Below, in pieces: positions 8,756 to 17,288 of a stretch of DNA of 64,000 bases. The notes below the pieces were generated by a model, which saw only the letters and a program-made list of their open reading frames with translations, had not been told where the DNA came from and searched no databases. Source of the stretch: Paraburkholderia kururiensis. GTDB taxonomy: Bacteria > Pseudomonadota > Gammaproteobacteria > Burkholderiales > Burkholderiaceae. How positions within the stretch are numbered: position 1 is the stretch's first letter; each line of letters begins with the position of its first letter. The stretch is taken from NCBI RefSeq assembly GCF_034424375.1, contig NZ_CP139965.1:4960001-5024000 (forward strand), in the 5' to 3' direction. Position numbers and translations under genes: made by a program.

Positions 8756-11116
8756 ATGAAACGCGATAACCCCCGGCATCTGGCCGCGCGCGACGCGAGC
8801 CTTGCCACGATTTCCGACGCAACCGTCAACGCTACTGACGCCGCGCCCGACGCCGTGTTCAACGTGAGCCGTCGCGGCTTCATGAAGCAGGCGGGCGGCC
8901 TCGCGCTGGGCGTGTGCCTCGCGCCGCTCGCCGGTACGGCGAGTGCCGCGACGCCGAAGGCCGCAGCCGCTGCATCGGCAACGGCTGCCCCCGGCGCAGC
9001 CGCCGGCCACGCCGCCTTCGCGCCCAACGCCTTTATCCGCATCGATACGGACGGCACGGTGAGCGTCGTATCGAAGCATCTGGAGATGGGGCAGGGCACG
9101 TTCACCGGTCTTGCCACGCTCGCCGCGGAAGAACTCGATGCCGACTGGAGCAAGGTGAAGGTGGTCGCCGCGCCCGCGGACCGCGAGCGCTACAGCAACC
9201 TCGCCTTCGGCAAGATGAAGTTCCAGGGCACGGGCGGCAGCACGGCGATGGCCGCGTCGTGGCAGCAGATGCGCAAGGCCGGCGCGACCGCGCGCGCGAT
9301 GCTCGTGAGCGCCGCGGCCGAGCGCTGGAACGTGCCCGCTTCGAGCATCACCGTGCGCGAGGGCGTGGTCTCGCACGCCGCGTCGGGCCGCAGCGCCGGT
9401 TTCGGCGAACTGGCCGCCGCCGCGGCGAAGCTCACGCCGCCAGCCGACGTGCCGCTCAAAGACCCGTCGCAGTTCACGCTGATCGGCAAGACCGGCGTGC
9501 ATCGCAAAGACTCGCCGGCCAAGGTGAACGGCACAGCCGTCTTCACGCAGGACGTGAAGCTGCCGGGCATGCTGGTGGCGAGCGTGGCGCGTCCGTCGAA
9601 GTTCGGCGCCACGGTGAAGCACGTGGATGCGAGCAAGGCGCGCGCGATTCGCGGCGTGGTGGCCGTCGTGCCGTATCCGGGCACGAGCCACAGCGCGCCC
9701 GGCGTGGCGGTGCTCGCGGCCAACACGTGGATTGCGCGCCAGGGCCGCGACGCGCTGCGCATCGAATGGGACGAGAGCCACGCGTTCACGATGGGCACGC
9801 AGCAGATGCTCGAGCACTATCGCGAACTGGCGGGCCAGCCGGCCGACGTGGCGGCCAAACGCGGCGACGTGGACCGCGCACTGCAACCGGCGGGCGGCGC
9901 GAAGATCATCGAGGCCGAGTACGTGTTTCCGTATCTCGCGCATGCCTCGATGGAGCCGATGAACTGCGCCATGCACGTCACGAAGAACCGCTGCGAGATC
10001 TGGAACGGCGAGCAATGGCAGACCATGGACCAGATCAACGTGGCGCGCGTGCTGGGCCTCGCGCCCGAGCAGGTGGTGATCAACCAGGTCTACGCGGGCG
10101 GCAGTTTCGGGCGGCGCGCGAACCCGACGTCGGATTACCTCTGCGAAACCGCCGCCATCGTGAAGGCCGCGCAGCAGCAGGGCATCAAGGCGCCCATCAA
10201 GCTCGTGTGGATGCGCGAGGACGACATGCGCGCGGGCAGCTATCGTCCGTTCAACGTGCACCGTCTGCGCGCGGCCGTGAGCAGCAACGGCGAGCTGACG
10301 GGCTGGCATCACCGCATCGTGTGCCAGTCGTTCCTGAAGGGCTCGGGGCTGGAGGCGTTCATCCAGAACGGTATCGACGGCACCATCGTCGAGGGTGCCG
10401 CAGACCTGCCCTATGCCATTCCGAACCTGCGCGTGGAGCAGCGCATTCCCGAGGACGTGACGGTGCCCGTGCAGTGGTATCGGTCCGTGGGCCACACGCA
10501 TACGGCATTCGCAACCGAGACGCTGATCGACGAAGCCGCGCATGCAGCCGGCAAGGACCCGTATCAATTCCGTCGCGCGTTGCTGACGGACAGCCCACGC
10601 GAGCGCGGCGTGCTCGATGCCGTAGCGAAAGCGGCCAACTGGGACCAGCCGCTCGCGGCGGGGGCAGCGGGCGAACGGCGTGGACGCGGCATCGCGCTGC
10701 AAAAGGCGTTCAACAGCTACGTGGCGCAGGTGGCCGAAGTCACGGTGAAGCCCGACGGCACCTTCAAGGTGAACCGCGTGGTGTGTGCCGTGGATTGCGG
10801 CGTCGCGATCAATCCCGACGTGGTGCGTGCGCAGATGGAAGGCGGCATCGGCTTCGGGCTGGCCATGACGCTCTACGGTGCGATCACGCTTAACGGCGGC
10901 GAGGTCGAGCAGTCGAACTTCCACAACTACCGCATGTTGCGCATCGACGAGATGCCGGTGGTGGAGGTGCATATCGTGCCTTCGGCGGAAGCGCCCACGG
11001 GCGTGGGCGAACCCGGCGTGCCGCCCGTCGCGCCCGCGGTGGCGAATGCACTTGCGGCCGCCACGGGCATTCGCATTCGCGAGCTGCCCGTGCGAACGCC
11101 GCTCGTGAAGACCTGA
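8756..11116 (+). CDS. Molybdopterin-binding large subunit (isoquinoline 1-oxidoreductase beta type)
   Basis: A 786-residue catalytic subunit of the xanthine dehydrogenase/aldehyde oxidase family, binding molybdopterin cytosine dinucleotide. A twin-arginine signal lies at residues 38-44 (SRRGFMK) followed by a hydrophobic stretch ending at TASA, so the folded complex with its small subunit is predicted to be exported together. The two characteristic large-subunit domains are present, including GGSFGRRA (molybdopterin loop), RVVCAVDCGVAINPD and the closing GVGEPGVPPVAPAVANA, which carries the conserved active-site Glu. The substrate could be an N-heterocycle or an aldehyde; family membership alone does not decide. 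The start has GGGA upstream. Confidence 0.88.
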   Translation: MKRDNPRHLAARDASLATISDATVNATDAAPDAVFNVSRRGFMKQAGGLALGVCLAPLAGTASAATPKAAAAASATAAPGAAAGHAAFAPNAFIRIDTDGTVSVVSKHLEMGQGTFTGLATLAAEELDADWSKVKVVAAPADRERYSNLAFGKMKFQGTGGSTAMAASWQQMRKAGATARAMLVSAAAERWNVPASSITVREGVVSHAASGRSAGFGELAAAAAKLTPPADVPLKDPSQFTLIGKTGVHRKDSPAKVNGTAVFTQDVKLPGMLVASVARPSKFGATVKHVDASKARAIRGVVAVVPYPGTSHSAPGVAVLAANTWIARQGRDALRIEWDESHAFTMGTQQMLEHYRELAGQPADVAAKRGDVDRALQPAGGAKIIEAEYVFPYLAHASMEPMNCAMHVTKNRCEIWNGEQWQTMDQINVARVLGLAPEQVVINQVYAGGSFGRRANPTSDYLCETAAIVKAAQQQGIKAPIKLVWMREDDMRAGSYRPFNVHRLRAAVSSNGELTGWHHRIVCQSFLKGSGLEAFIQNGIDGTIVEGAADLPYAIPNLRVEQRIPEDVTVPVQWYRSVGHTHTAFATETLIDEAAHAAGKDPYQFRRALLTDSPRERGVLDAVAKAANWDQPLAAGAAGERRGRGIALQKAFNSYVAQVAEVTVKPDGTFKVNRVVCAVDCGVAINPDVVRAQMEGGIGFGLAMTLYGAITLNGGEVEQSNFHNYRMLRIDEMPVVEVHIVPSAEAPTGVGEPGVPPVAPAVANALAAATGIRIRELPVRTPLVKT

Positions 11117-11180
11117 GTGAACTTCAGCGACCCGGCGCACGCGCGTGCACAAAAAGGCGCGGGCAGCGCCGGCGGGCGGA

Positions 11181-11189
11181 TGGCATAAT
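11181..11189 (+). promoter_or_regulatory. Extended -10 promoter of the copper cluster
   Basis: TGG-CATAAT (11181-11189) matches the extended -10 pattern TGN-TATAAT with one mismatch. It lies 60 bases ahead of the first DUF2946 gene, which gives a short leader. No clear -35 or copper-regulator palindrome is visible. That is compatible with constitutive initiation and control after initiation through the DUF2946 reading frames. Confidence 0.5.
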
Positions 11190-11248
11190 CGCGGCTGATC
11201 GATCCGCCGCACGGCGTGTCGCTTCTCCGTGTGCCTTCCCTCGCCAGC

Positions 11249-11668
11249 ATGCTCAATCGCCTTCAGCGGAAAACCGGCTGTCTGCTCGGATTGCTTGCAA
11301 TCCTGATGCTGACGCTCGCGCCTGCCATCTCGCAGATGCGGGCCGCGGCCGACCGCATGGAGTTCAGCAGCGAAGCGCACACGCGTGCCTTCCACCTGGC
11401 GTTGTGCTCGGCGCAGGCAACGCCGGACAATGCCGCGCTGCTGCCCGACGCCTCTACCCATTCCGCTTCGCACGGCCTCTTCGCGCATCTGCAGGCGTGC
11501 GGATACTGCGGTTTCTTTGCGCACACGCCGGCCTTGCCCACCGCGCAGGCCGTGTTCGTGCTCACCGTGCGCGCCATTGCGCACCGCGTGGCCACGCGGT
11601 TCGAAAGCCTGCGCCGCGCGTTCGCGCTTACTGCCGCGCAGCCTCGCGCGCCACCTCTCTTCTCGTGA
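11249..11668 (+). CDS. DUF2946 protein, CruR-like copper-sensing leader candidate (first copy)
   Basis: A 139-residue protein with an N-terminal hydrophobic segment (LLGLLAILMLTLAPAISQ) and the DUF2946 signature HLQACGYCGFFAHTP. It opens the copper cluster, 289 bases ahead of copC. In Bordetella pertussis the DUF2946 frame CruR acts as an upstream ORF: its nascent CxxC motif senses copper, and its translation controls downstream TonB-receptor and pcuC expression. Position and CxxC here fit that role, which I infer rather than see. The start at 11249 puts the membrane segment in the usual place; an in-frame GTG at 11216 is possible. It could alternatively act as an ordinary membrane protein. 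Confidence 0.75.
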   Translation: MLNRLQRKTGCLLGLLAILMLTLAPAISQMRAAADRMEFSSEAHTRAFHLALCSAQATPDNAALLPDASTHSASHGLFAHLQACGYCGFFAHTPALPTAQAVFVLTVRAIAHRVATRFESLRRAFALTAAQPRAPPLFS

Positions 11669-11681
11669 TCGGCTGAATCCG

Positions 11682-11752
11682 TCGGCTTGTTTTCGCCGTC
11701 GGGTTTCGTTCGCATTCTTTCGTTTTCAGTTCGTTCGATATCGCCTCGTGCG
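11682..11752 (+). other. T/C-rich leader between DUF2946 and copC
   Basis: Within a 289-base gap, this stretch is unusually poor in G and A, rich in TTTCG and TTCG steps, and has little self-complementarity. Such C-over-G, pyrimidine-rich RNA suits Rho loading, which is how copper-dependent control after a CruR-type frame works in Bordetella. This is inference from base composition only. Confidence 0.35.
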
Positions 11753-11957
11753 GCGTGCCGCCGGTGCCTTGTCCCGCCGCGACGCGTGGGCTTCTGTGGG
11801 TCTGCCTTCGTGCGGGCACAGCGGCTCGCGAACCGGTATGCGGTGCGGGCACGGCAGGCTCGCGCGATGCTTTCGCCTGTGCGATGGCATCGGCCTCGCG
11901 GCTCGCGCGGCGATGTCGGTTCACTTTCCGTTCAATCGTTTCGACCACGAATCCATC

Positions 11958-12320
11958 ATGAAAACCGCTTTCTTCGCACGCGGCCTCGTTGCCGCTTTCG
12001 CACTCGTCCTTGCCCAGTTCGCCTACGCGCACGCGCATCCGAAGCAGCAGACGCCGGCTGCGGGCGCCACCGTCGCCGCGCCGCATGAAGTCGCGATCGT
12101 CTTCGACGACGCGCTCGAACCCGCCTTCAGTTCCATCGACGTCACCGACGCGCACGGCCAGAGCGTGGCTGCCGCCAAATCGGCCGTCGATGCCGCGAAT
12201 CACAAGCGCATGACGGTCGCGCTGCGCGACCTCGCGCCTGGGCCGTACAGTGTCGCGTGGATCGCGCTCGCCGCCGACGGCCATCGTACGCAGGGCCGCT
12301 ACACGTTCACGGTGAAGTGA
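11958..12320 (+). CDS. copC: Periplasmic copper-binding CopC-domain protein
   Basis: A 120-residue periplasmic protein. The signal peptide runs to about residue 24 (AQFAYA), and the mature protein begins HAHPKQQTPAAGA. Such an N-terminal His is the Cu(II) ligand in CopC proteins, and H-x-P-x-x-S/T-P-A-x-G is the family opening. Further typical elements are VAIVFDDALEPAFSSI, LAPGPYSVAWIALAADGH (His/Asp region) and the closing GRYTFTV. It carries copper in the periplasm, usually as partner of a CopD-type importer, but no CopD gene is in the cluster. It lies between the two DUF2946 genes. The longer upstream frame is non-coding in character. Confidence 0.9.
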   Translation: MKTAFFARGLVAAFALVLAQFAYAHAHPKQQTPAAGATVAAPHEVAIVFDDALEPAFSSIDVTDAHGQSVAAAKSAVDAANHKRMTVALRDLAPGPYSVAWIALAADGHRTQGRYTFTVK

Positions 12321-12362
12321 CGCCGGTGAACGCACGGTTGCAAGCCGCGCAGGCTCGCCGGC

Positions 12363-12905
12363 ATGGCTGACGCGACGTTCGCGCGTCGCATTGCGCGTCG
12401 GCTCGCACGTGTGCGGCGCGGCACAGCGATGCCGCACGCACGTTGCGTGCGGCCCGCCGTGGCCCGCGGCCTCACGCGCTTCGGCACGCGCACGCCGCGC
12501 GCCCGGCTCGTGGCCTGGCTCGGCCTGCTCGCCATCTGGCTCGCGGTCGTTGCGCCCGTCGTGACGCAATTGCTCGCGTCGCCGTGGTTTGCGTCCCCGG
12601 CGGCGCAGGTGGATCTGCGTGCGCAACTCGGTGCAGCGTTGTGCTCGGCGCACGACGCGTTCTCGCCGATCGCCGCGCGCGCATCGCATTCGCCCGCTGC
12701 GCCTTTGCACGACGACCATCACGCGAAGGCGTGTGGTTACTGCAATCTGCTTGCGCACTCGCCGCCCGTTGGCGGCGCCTCGTTCGTCGCGGCGTTGCCG
12801 CGCCTCGCTTCGCATCGCGTGCCCGTGCATCTCGCGCGGCACGTGCTTTTCTCGCCGCGCTTCGCGTTCGCTACGCCGCGCGGTCCACCGCTGACGGTTG
12901 CCTGA
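12363..12905 (+). CDS. DUF2946 protein, CruR-like copper-sensing leader candidate (second copy)
   Basis: A 180-residue DUF2946 protein with an Arg-rich N-terminus, a membrane segment (LVAWLGLLAIWLAVVAPVVTQLL) and the signature HHAKACGYCNLLAHSPP, carrying the same ACGYC core as the first copy. It precedes ycnI and the TonB receptor, so each half of the cluster has its own DUF2946 frame. The 162 bases after its stop hold small hairpins, CTGAA/TTCAG (12912-12926) and CACGCG/CGCGTG (12983-13001), which could take part in translation-coupled control. The start is uncertain: an in-frame ATG at 12429 would give a more usual length, and neither start has a clear ribosome binding site. Confidence 0.75.
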   Translation: MADATFARRIARRLARVRRGTAMPHARCVRPAVARGLTRFGTRTPRARLVAWLGLLAIWLAVVAPVVTQLLASPWFASPAAQVDLRAQLGAALCSAHDAFSPIAARASHSPAAPLHDDHHAKACGYCNLLAHSPPVGGASFVAALPRLASHRVPVHLARHVLFSPRFAFATPRGPPLTVA

Positions 12906-13067
12906 ACCGCACTGAACCCGATTCAGCGGCCCGCTTCGTCCAGTCCATCGGCGTGCCATCGCGCGCCTTTCTGCACGTGATTCACGCGTTCTAGGCGCGT
13001 GGCTCGTGCACGGTGACGCACGCAAGCCGGCCGTGCCGTTCGATCTCGTTCTTCAAGGATAACCGTC

Positions 13068-13640
13068 ATGCTCATCGCTTTTCACGGCCGTGCGCCGCGC
13101 CGGCACGCGCTCGCCCTTTCTGTTTTCGTCGCGCTCGCGTCGGTCGCCGGCCGCGCTTCTGCTCACATCACCGCCGCGCCTAACGAAGGCGTGGCCGGCT
13201 CGTACTTCGAAACGTCGTTCAAGGTGCCGCACGGCTGCGACGGCGCTTCCACCGTCGCCATCCGCGTGACGATTCCGGACGGCGTGACGTCGGTGAAGCC
13301 GCAGATGAAGCCGGGCTGGACCGCGCGCATCGCGACGCGTCCGGTCGATCCGCCGCTCGTGGGCGAAAACGGCGCCACCATCACGACCACGGTGCAGTCC
13401 GTGGAGTGGCGCGGCGGCCCGCTGCCCGATGCGTTCTACGACCGCTTCGGCCTCGTCATGAAGCTGCCCGCCACGCCGGGCCGCACGCTGTTCTTCCCGG
13501 TCGAGCAGACCTGCGAGCGCGGCAGCCGCGCATGGACGGAGATTCCCGCCGAGGGCGCCGACCCGCATGCGCTGCACAGTCCCGCACCGTTCGTCCGCGT
13601 GACCGCGCCCGAGGCGGCAGGGCATGTGCACGAGCACTGA
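13068..13640 (+). CDS. YcnI-family (DUF1775) copper-associated periplasmic protein
   Basis: A 190-residue exported protein. After a signal peptide (residues 1-33, ...GRASA) the mature chain begins HITAAPNEGVAGSYFETSF. An exposed N-terminal His is the copper-binding feature of YcnI. The domain continues with FKVPHGCDG, IPDGVTSVKPQMKPGW and VEWRGGPLPDAFYDRFGL, all typical of DUF1775. The C-terminus ends in His-rich HVHEH. YcnI proteins bind Cu(II) and are normally found with CopC/CopD or PCu(A)C, as here. AAGGA upstream supports the start. The TonB receptor gene follows after 247 bases. Confidence 0.88.
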   Translation: MLIAFHGRAPRRHALALSVFVALASVAGRASAHITAAPNEGVAGSYFETSFKVPHGCDGASTVAIRVTIPDGVTSVKPQMKPGWTARIATRPVDPPLVGENGATITTTVQSVEWRGGPLPDAFYDRFGLVMKLPATPGRTLFFPVEQTCERGSRAWTEIPAEGADPHALHSPAPFVRVTAPEAAGHVHEH

Positions 13641-13887
13641 GGCTCGGCGTTGAGGCTCGAAGTTGAGGCACGGAGCACCGCGCGCGTTGCGCCGCACGAG
13701 TCGTGAAGCACGCACGTGTTGCGGCATGACTGTGATGCAACGGCGGTGCGATGACGTCTACCGCGGCATGCCCCGATGCCTTCGCAGAAGCCGACGCAAC
13801 GGCACCAACCGCCGTGCAAGAGAGCCGCGCGGACCAACCGGCAAACCACGCAGCACAACCAAAGAACAATCGCACAACGAGACCATC

Positions 13888-16026
13888 ATGGCCTACCTAT
13901 TCCAACCGCGGCGCGCGCTACCCGGCCTCGCCGCCATGCTCGCGAGCCACGCCTTCGCGCAAGCCGCGCCGCCCCTGCCTGGCACGACCACCACGACCAC
14001 CACGACCGACGCGTCCGCCGCCAACGTCTTGCCCACCATCGTGGTGCGCGACAGCGCCTCGAAATCGCTGACCTCGCCCACCGTCGCGGAGCAGCGCCGC
14101 ACGCTGTTCGAAACGGCCGGCTCGGTAGGCTTCGTCGATAGCAGCACGTACGCGAACACCTATGCCTTCACGCTGCGCGACGTGCTGAAGGACGTGCCCG
14201 GCGTGTTCGTCCAGAACCGCTACGGACAGGAGCTGAGGCTCTCCATTCGCGGCTCGGGCATCGCGCGTTCGTATCACACGCGTGGACTCGAGATTCTTCA
14301 GGATGGCATACCCACCAATCTCGCGGACGGCAGCGGCGACTACTACCAGATCGATCCGCTCGCGCTGCAGTCGGTGGAGGTCTACAAGGGCGGCAATGGG
14401 CTTGCGTATGGCTCGTCCACGCTGGGCGGCGCCATCGACTTTCTGACGCCCACGGCCTACACCGCGCTTGCGCCGAACATCGTGCGGCTCGAAGGCGGCA
14501 GCTACGGCACGTTGCGCACGAGCGCGCAGTTTTCGCGCGTGATGGGGCCGCTCGATTTTCTCGCGACGTTCTCCGTGAATCATGCCGACGGCTTTCGCGC
14601 TCACGAACGCGGCCAGTACGAGCAGTTCAACGCGAACGTGGGCTACCGCTTCAGCCCGCGCGTGGAGACGCGTTTCTATCTGGGCGCCTACGTGGTGGAC
14701 CAGAAGCTGCCCGGCACGCTCTCGCTCACGGACGCATTGAACAATCCGACCAAGGCCGCGGCGAGCGCCATCTCAGGCGACCAGGCGCGCAACACGCGCA
14801 CCGAGCGCATTGCGAACCGCACGACGGTGAAGCTCGATGTCGGTCAGTTGGACTTCGATACGTGGGCCATCCACAAGAGCCTCTATCACCCCATCTTCCA
14901 GGTGATCGACCAGGACGGCTGGACTTACGGCTTCGCGCCGCGCTACACGGCCACGCTGGATGTGGCCGGCATGCGCGACGACGTGATTGCGGGCGCGCGC
15001 GTGTTCGGCGGCAATACGCAGGCGCGGCAGTACGTGAACGTGAACGGCAATCGCGGCGCGCAGACGCTCGATTCGACGCAGCGCGCGTACAACTACGAGG
15101 CCTACGTCGAGAACCGGCTGTTCTTCCTGCCCACGCTCGCGCTCATGACGGGGGTGAAGTTCCTGCACGACGTGCGCCAGTACATCGACCACGGCGGGCT
15201 CGCGGCCGATCCCACCTACAAGTCGGCGAGCCAGAGCTACAGCGGCGCGAATCCGAAGCTGGGTCTGCTCTGGCAACCGCGGCGCGACATTCAGGCATTC
15301 GTCGACATCACGCGCAGCCAGGACGTGCCCGACTTCACCGACCTCACGCAGACGTTCAGCCGCACCACGCAGTTCACGCCGCTCGCGGCGCAGCACGCGT
15401 GGACGCTCGAGCTCGGCACGCGCGGCAGCAGCGGCCGCGTGAGCTGGGACCTCACGGCGTACCGGTCGATGGTGCGCGATCAACTGCTGCAATACACGAC
15501 GAACCCCGACATTCCCGCGTCCACCTTCAACGCGAATCGCACCGTGCTGCAAGGCGTGGAAGCGGCGGCGTCCGTGGATCTGCTGCGCGACGTCGTGCGG
15601 CCGGGCGCGGGCGATCGCATCACGCTTTCGGGGCTGTGGAATTACAGCGACTTTCGCTTCAGGAACGACCCGCAGTACGGCTCGAACCGCATCGCGGGCG
15701 TGCCCGTGAACGTGCTGCGCGCGTCGCTCGGCTATGCGCGGCCCGACGGCTTTCACATGGCCGCCACGGTCGACTGGGTGCCGGCCGGCGCCTGGGCCGA
15801 CGACGCCAACACGCTGCGCGTGCCGGGCTACACGCTCGTGGGCCTCAACGCGGGCTACGACTTTCGCAACGGCGTGTCCGTGTTCGTCGACGCACGCAAC
15901 CTCACGAACAAGCGCTACGTGAGCGACATCAGCACCGTGGCCGACGCGCGCACGGCATCGAGCCTTGCGATCTTTTATCCCGGCGAAGGGCGCAGCGTCT
16001 TCGCCGGCATGCGCTACGCGTTTTGA
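13888..16026 (+). CDS. TonB-dependent outer-membrane receptor, probably copper or copper complex
   Basis: A 712-residue outer-membrane receptor. It has a signal peptide (about 1-25, ASHAFAQA), a poly-Thr linker (eight consecutive Thr), a TonB-box-like segment (LPTIVVRDS), then a plug domain (LRDVLKDVPGVFVQNRYGQE, SIRGSG, DGIPTN, VEVYKGGNGLAYGSSTLGGAID) and a beta-barrel ending FAGMRYAF with the C-terminal Phe needed for outer-membrane assembly. It imports a ligand using TonB/ExbBD energy. The neighbours (YcnI, CopC, PCu(A)C) point to copper, as for the receptor preceding pcuC in Bordetella. The barrel resembles FecA-type siderophore receptors too, so substrate confidence is moderate. Confidence 0.85.
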   Translation: MAYLFQPRRALPGLAAMLASHAFAQAAPPLPGTTTTTTTTDASAANVLPTIVVRDSASKSLTSPTVAEQRRTLFETAGSVGFVDSSTYANTYAFTLRDVLKDVPGVFVQNRYGQELRLSIRGSGIARSYHTRGLEILQDGIPTNLADGSGDYYQIDPLALQSVEVYKGGNGLAYGSSTLGGAIDFLTPTAYTALAPNIVRLEGGSYGTLRTSAQFSRVMGPLDFLATFSVNHADGFRAHERGQYEQFNANVGYRFSPRVETRFYLGAYVVDQKLPGTLSLTDALNNPTKAAASAISGDQARNTRTERIANRTTVKLDVGQLDFDTWAIHKSLYHPIFQVIDQDGWTYGFAPRYTATLDVAGMRDDVIAGARVFGGNTQARQYVNVNGNRGAQTLDSTQRAYNYEAYVENRLFFLPTLALMTGVKFLHDVRQYIDHGGLAADPTYKSASQSYSGANPKLGLLWQPRRDIQAFVDITRSQDVPDFTDLTQTFSRTTQFTPLAAQHAWTLELGTRGSSGRVSWDLTAYRSMVRDQLLQYTTNPDIPASTFNANRTVLQGVEAAASVDLLRDVVRPGAGDRITLSGLWNYSDFRFRNDPQYGSNRIAGVPVNVLRASLGYARPDGFHMAATVDWVPAGAWADDANTLRVPGYTLVGLNAGYDFRNGVSVFVDARNLTNKRYVSDISTVADARTASSLAIFYPGEGRSVFAGMRYAF

Positions 16027-16077
16027 CGCGTCTTTCGATGGGTTCCATCACTTCAATCGTGAACGAGGAGAGCAGGT

Positions 16078-16575
16078 ATGAAGGCTTCGAAGAAGATGAA
16101 CAACGGCGGCGTGACGCTTGCGGGCAAGGTCGCGCTCGCATGCTGTCTGGCGGGCGCGATGACGGGTGCCCAGGCGGCGGCGCAGGCCGCCTCGCACGTC
16201 GAGGTGAGCGGCTGCTGGATTCGCGCGATGCCGGCGTCCGTGCCGTCGTCGGGCTACTTCACGCTGAAGAACGACAGCGATGCGCCCGCTACTCTGACCG
16301 GTGTGGCCACGCCCGCGTTCGGCATGGCGATGCTGCACCGAACCGAGTCGAACGGCAGCACGTCGACGATGGTTGCCATCGATGCCGCCGAGGTGCCCGC
16401 GCACGGCGAACTCGTGTTCGCGCCGAAGGGCTACCACGTGATGCTTGAACAGCCGGTGAAGCCGCCGGTGCCCGGCAGCCGCATCGAGATGACGTTCGGC
16501 TTCGCCGACGGCTCGCATGCGCGGGCCACGTGTGACGTGAAGCCGGCTGCGTATGCGGGGCAGCCGGCGCAGTAG
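16078..16575 (+). CDS. Periplasmic copper chaperone PCu(A)C
   Basis: A 165-residue periplasmic chaperone of the PCu(A)C (DUF461) family, which delivers Cu(I) to cytochrome c oxidase assembly. The signal peptide covers about residues 1-35. The metal motif H-M-x10-M-x21-H-x-M is approximated by MAMLHRTE...STM and HVMLEQP, with the expected spacing in the surrounding sheet (VEVSGCWIRAMP, YFTLKNDSDAPATLTG, PPVPGSRIEMTFGFADG). GAGGAG lies eight bases upstream of the ATG. It sits 51 bases after the TonB receptor, the same order as in Bordetella, and closes the cluster. Confidence 0.9.
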   Translation: MKASKKMNNGGVTLAGKVALACCLAGAMTGAQAAAQAASHVEVSGCWIRAMPASVPSSGYFTLKNDSDAPATLTGVATPAFGMAMLHRTESNGSTSTMVAIDAAEVPAHGELVFAPKGYHVMLEQPVKPPVPGSRIEMTFGFADGSHARATCDVKPAAYAGQPAQ

Positions 16576-16630
16576 ACCTTGGGCAGCTTCTGAGGAACGG
16601 ACGAAGCGGGCGCTGCGCCGGACCAGGTGT

Positions 16631-17107
16631 TCAGCGCCCTTCGTACGCCGCTTCCAATGCGGCGATGTCGAGCTTCACCATCTCGAGCATCGCCTGCATG
16701 ACGCGCTTCGACTTCGCGGCGTCTTTGTCCCGCAGCATGCGGCCAAGCGCGGTGGGCACGATCTGCCACGTCACGCCGAAGCGGTCGGTGATCCAGCCGC
16801 ACTGCCGCGGCTGGCCGCCGCCTTCGCCCAGCTTTGCCCACAACGTGTCCACTTCGTCCTGCGTCTCGCAATGCACGAAGAATGAGATGGCCGGCGAGAA
16901 CGTGAACGCGGGGCCGCCGTTGAGCGCGATGAACGCCTCGCCCTCCAGTTCGAACGACACGGACATCACGGACCCCTTTTCGCCCGGCCCCGCTTCGCCG
17001 TAGCGCTGTATTTCCGTGATGCGCGAGTTCCTGAAGATCGAGGTGTAGAGATTCGCGGCCTCTTCGGCCTGACCGTCGAACCAGAGGAACGGGGCGATCT
17101 TTTGCAT
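16631..17107 (-). CDS. VOC-family protein, PhnB/3-demethylubiquinone methyltransferase-like
   Basis: A 158-residue cytoplasmic protein of the vicinal-oxygen-chelate superfamily (PhnB-like subgroup). It opens QKIAPFLWFDGQAEEAANLYTS and has the PhnB-typical FELEGEAFIALNGGP, FSPAISFFVHCETQDEVD and RQCGWITDRFGVTWQIVP. These proteins are often named 3-demethylubiquinone-9 3-methyltransferase, but they lack a methyltransferase fold and their substrates are unknown. The start at 17107 removes an Arg-rich upstream stretch. It lies downstream of another VOC gene on the same strand, 175 bases apart, with a hairpin between them. Confidence 0.82.
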   Translation of the reverse strand: MQKIAPFLWFDGQAEEAANLYTSIFRNSRITEIQRYGEAGPGEKGSVMSVSFELEGEAFIALNGGPAFTFSPAISFFVHCETQDEVDTLWAKLGEGGGQPRQCGWITDRFGVTWQIVPTALGRMLRDKDAAKSKRVMQAMLEMVKLDIAALEAAYEGR

Positions 17108-17250
17108 GGTGGATCCCTTTGCGGAGGGCTCGCGGGCAGGCATGAGGACGCTTTGCCGCGCGAGCCGGGTGAGTGGCGAGGTACGACGCATCGCGTGGTC
17201 GGTGGACGCTGGACGTTGGACGGCGGGCCAGCCGCCGCGGCACGTTCGCG

Positions 17251-17288
17251 CCTGACCGGCTGACCGGCTGATCGGCCGACGGTCAGCC
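17251..17288 (-). repeat. 8-bp tandem repeat forming a hairpin between two VOC genes
   Basis: CTGACCGG occurs twice in tandem (17252-17267) and a third copy is CTGATCGG. GGCTGACC (17258-17265) also pairs perfectly with GGTCAGCC (17281-17288), with a smaller GGC/GCC stem inside. It spans the stop of the upstream VOC gene. It may end or attenuate its transcription, but no T tract follows on the minus strand. Confidence 0.4.

Noticed and set aside
8474..11584. Very long minus-strand open frame opposite the molybdenum hydroxylase subunit
   Set aside because: It is Arg/His/Ala-rich without any domain and mirrors a well-supported enzyme on the plus strand. High-GC codon bias produces such antisense frames throughout the window.
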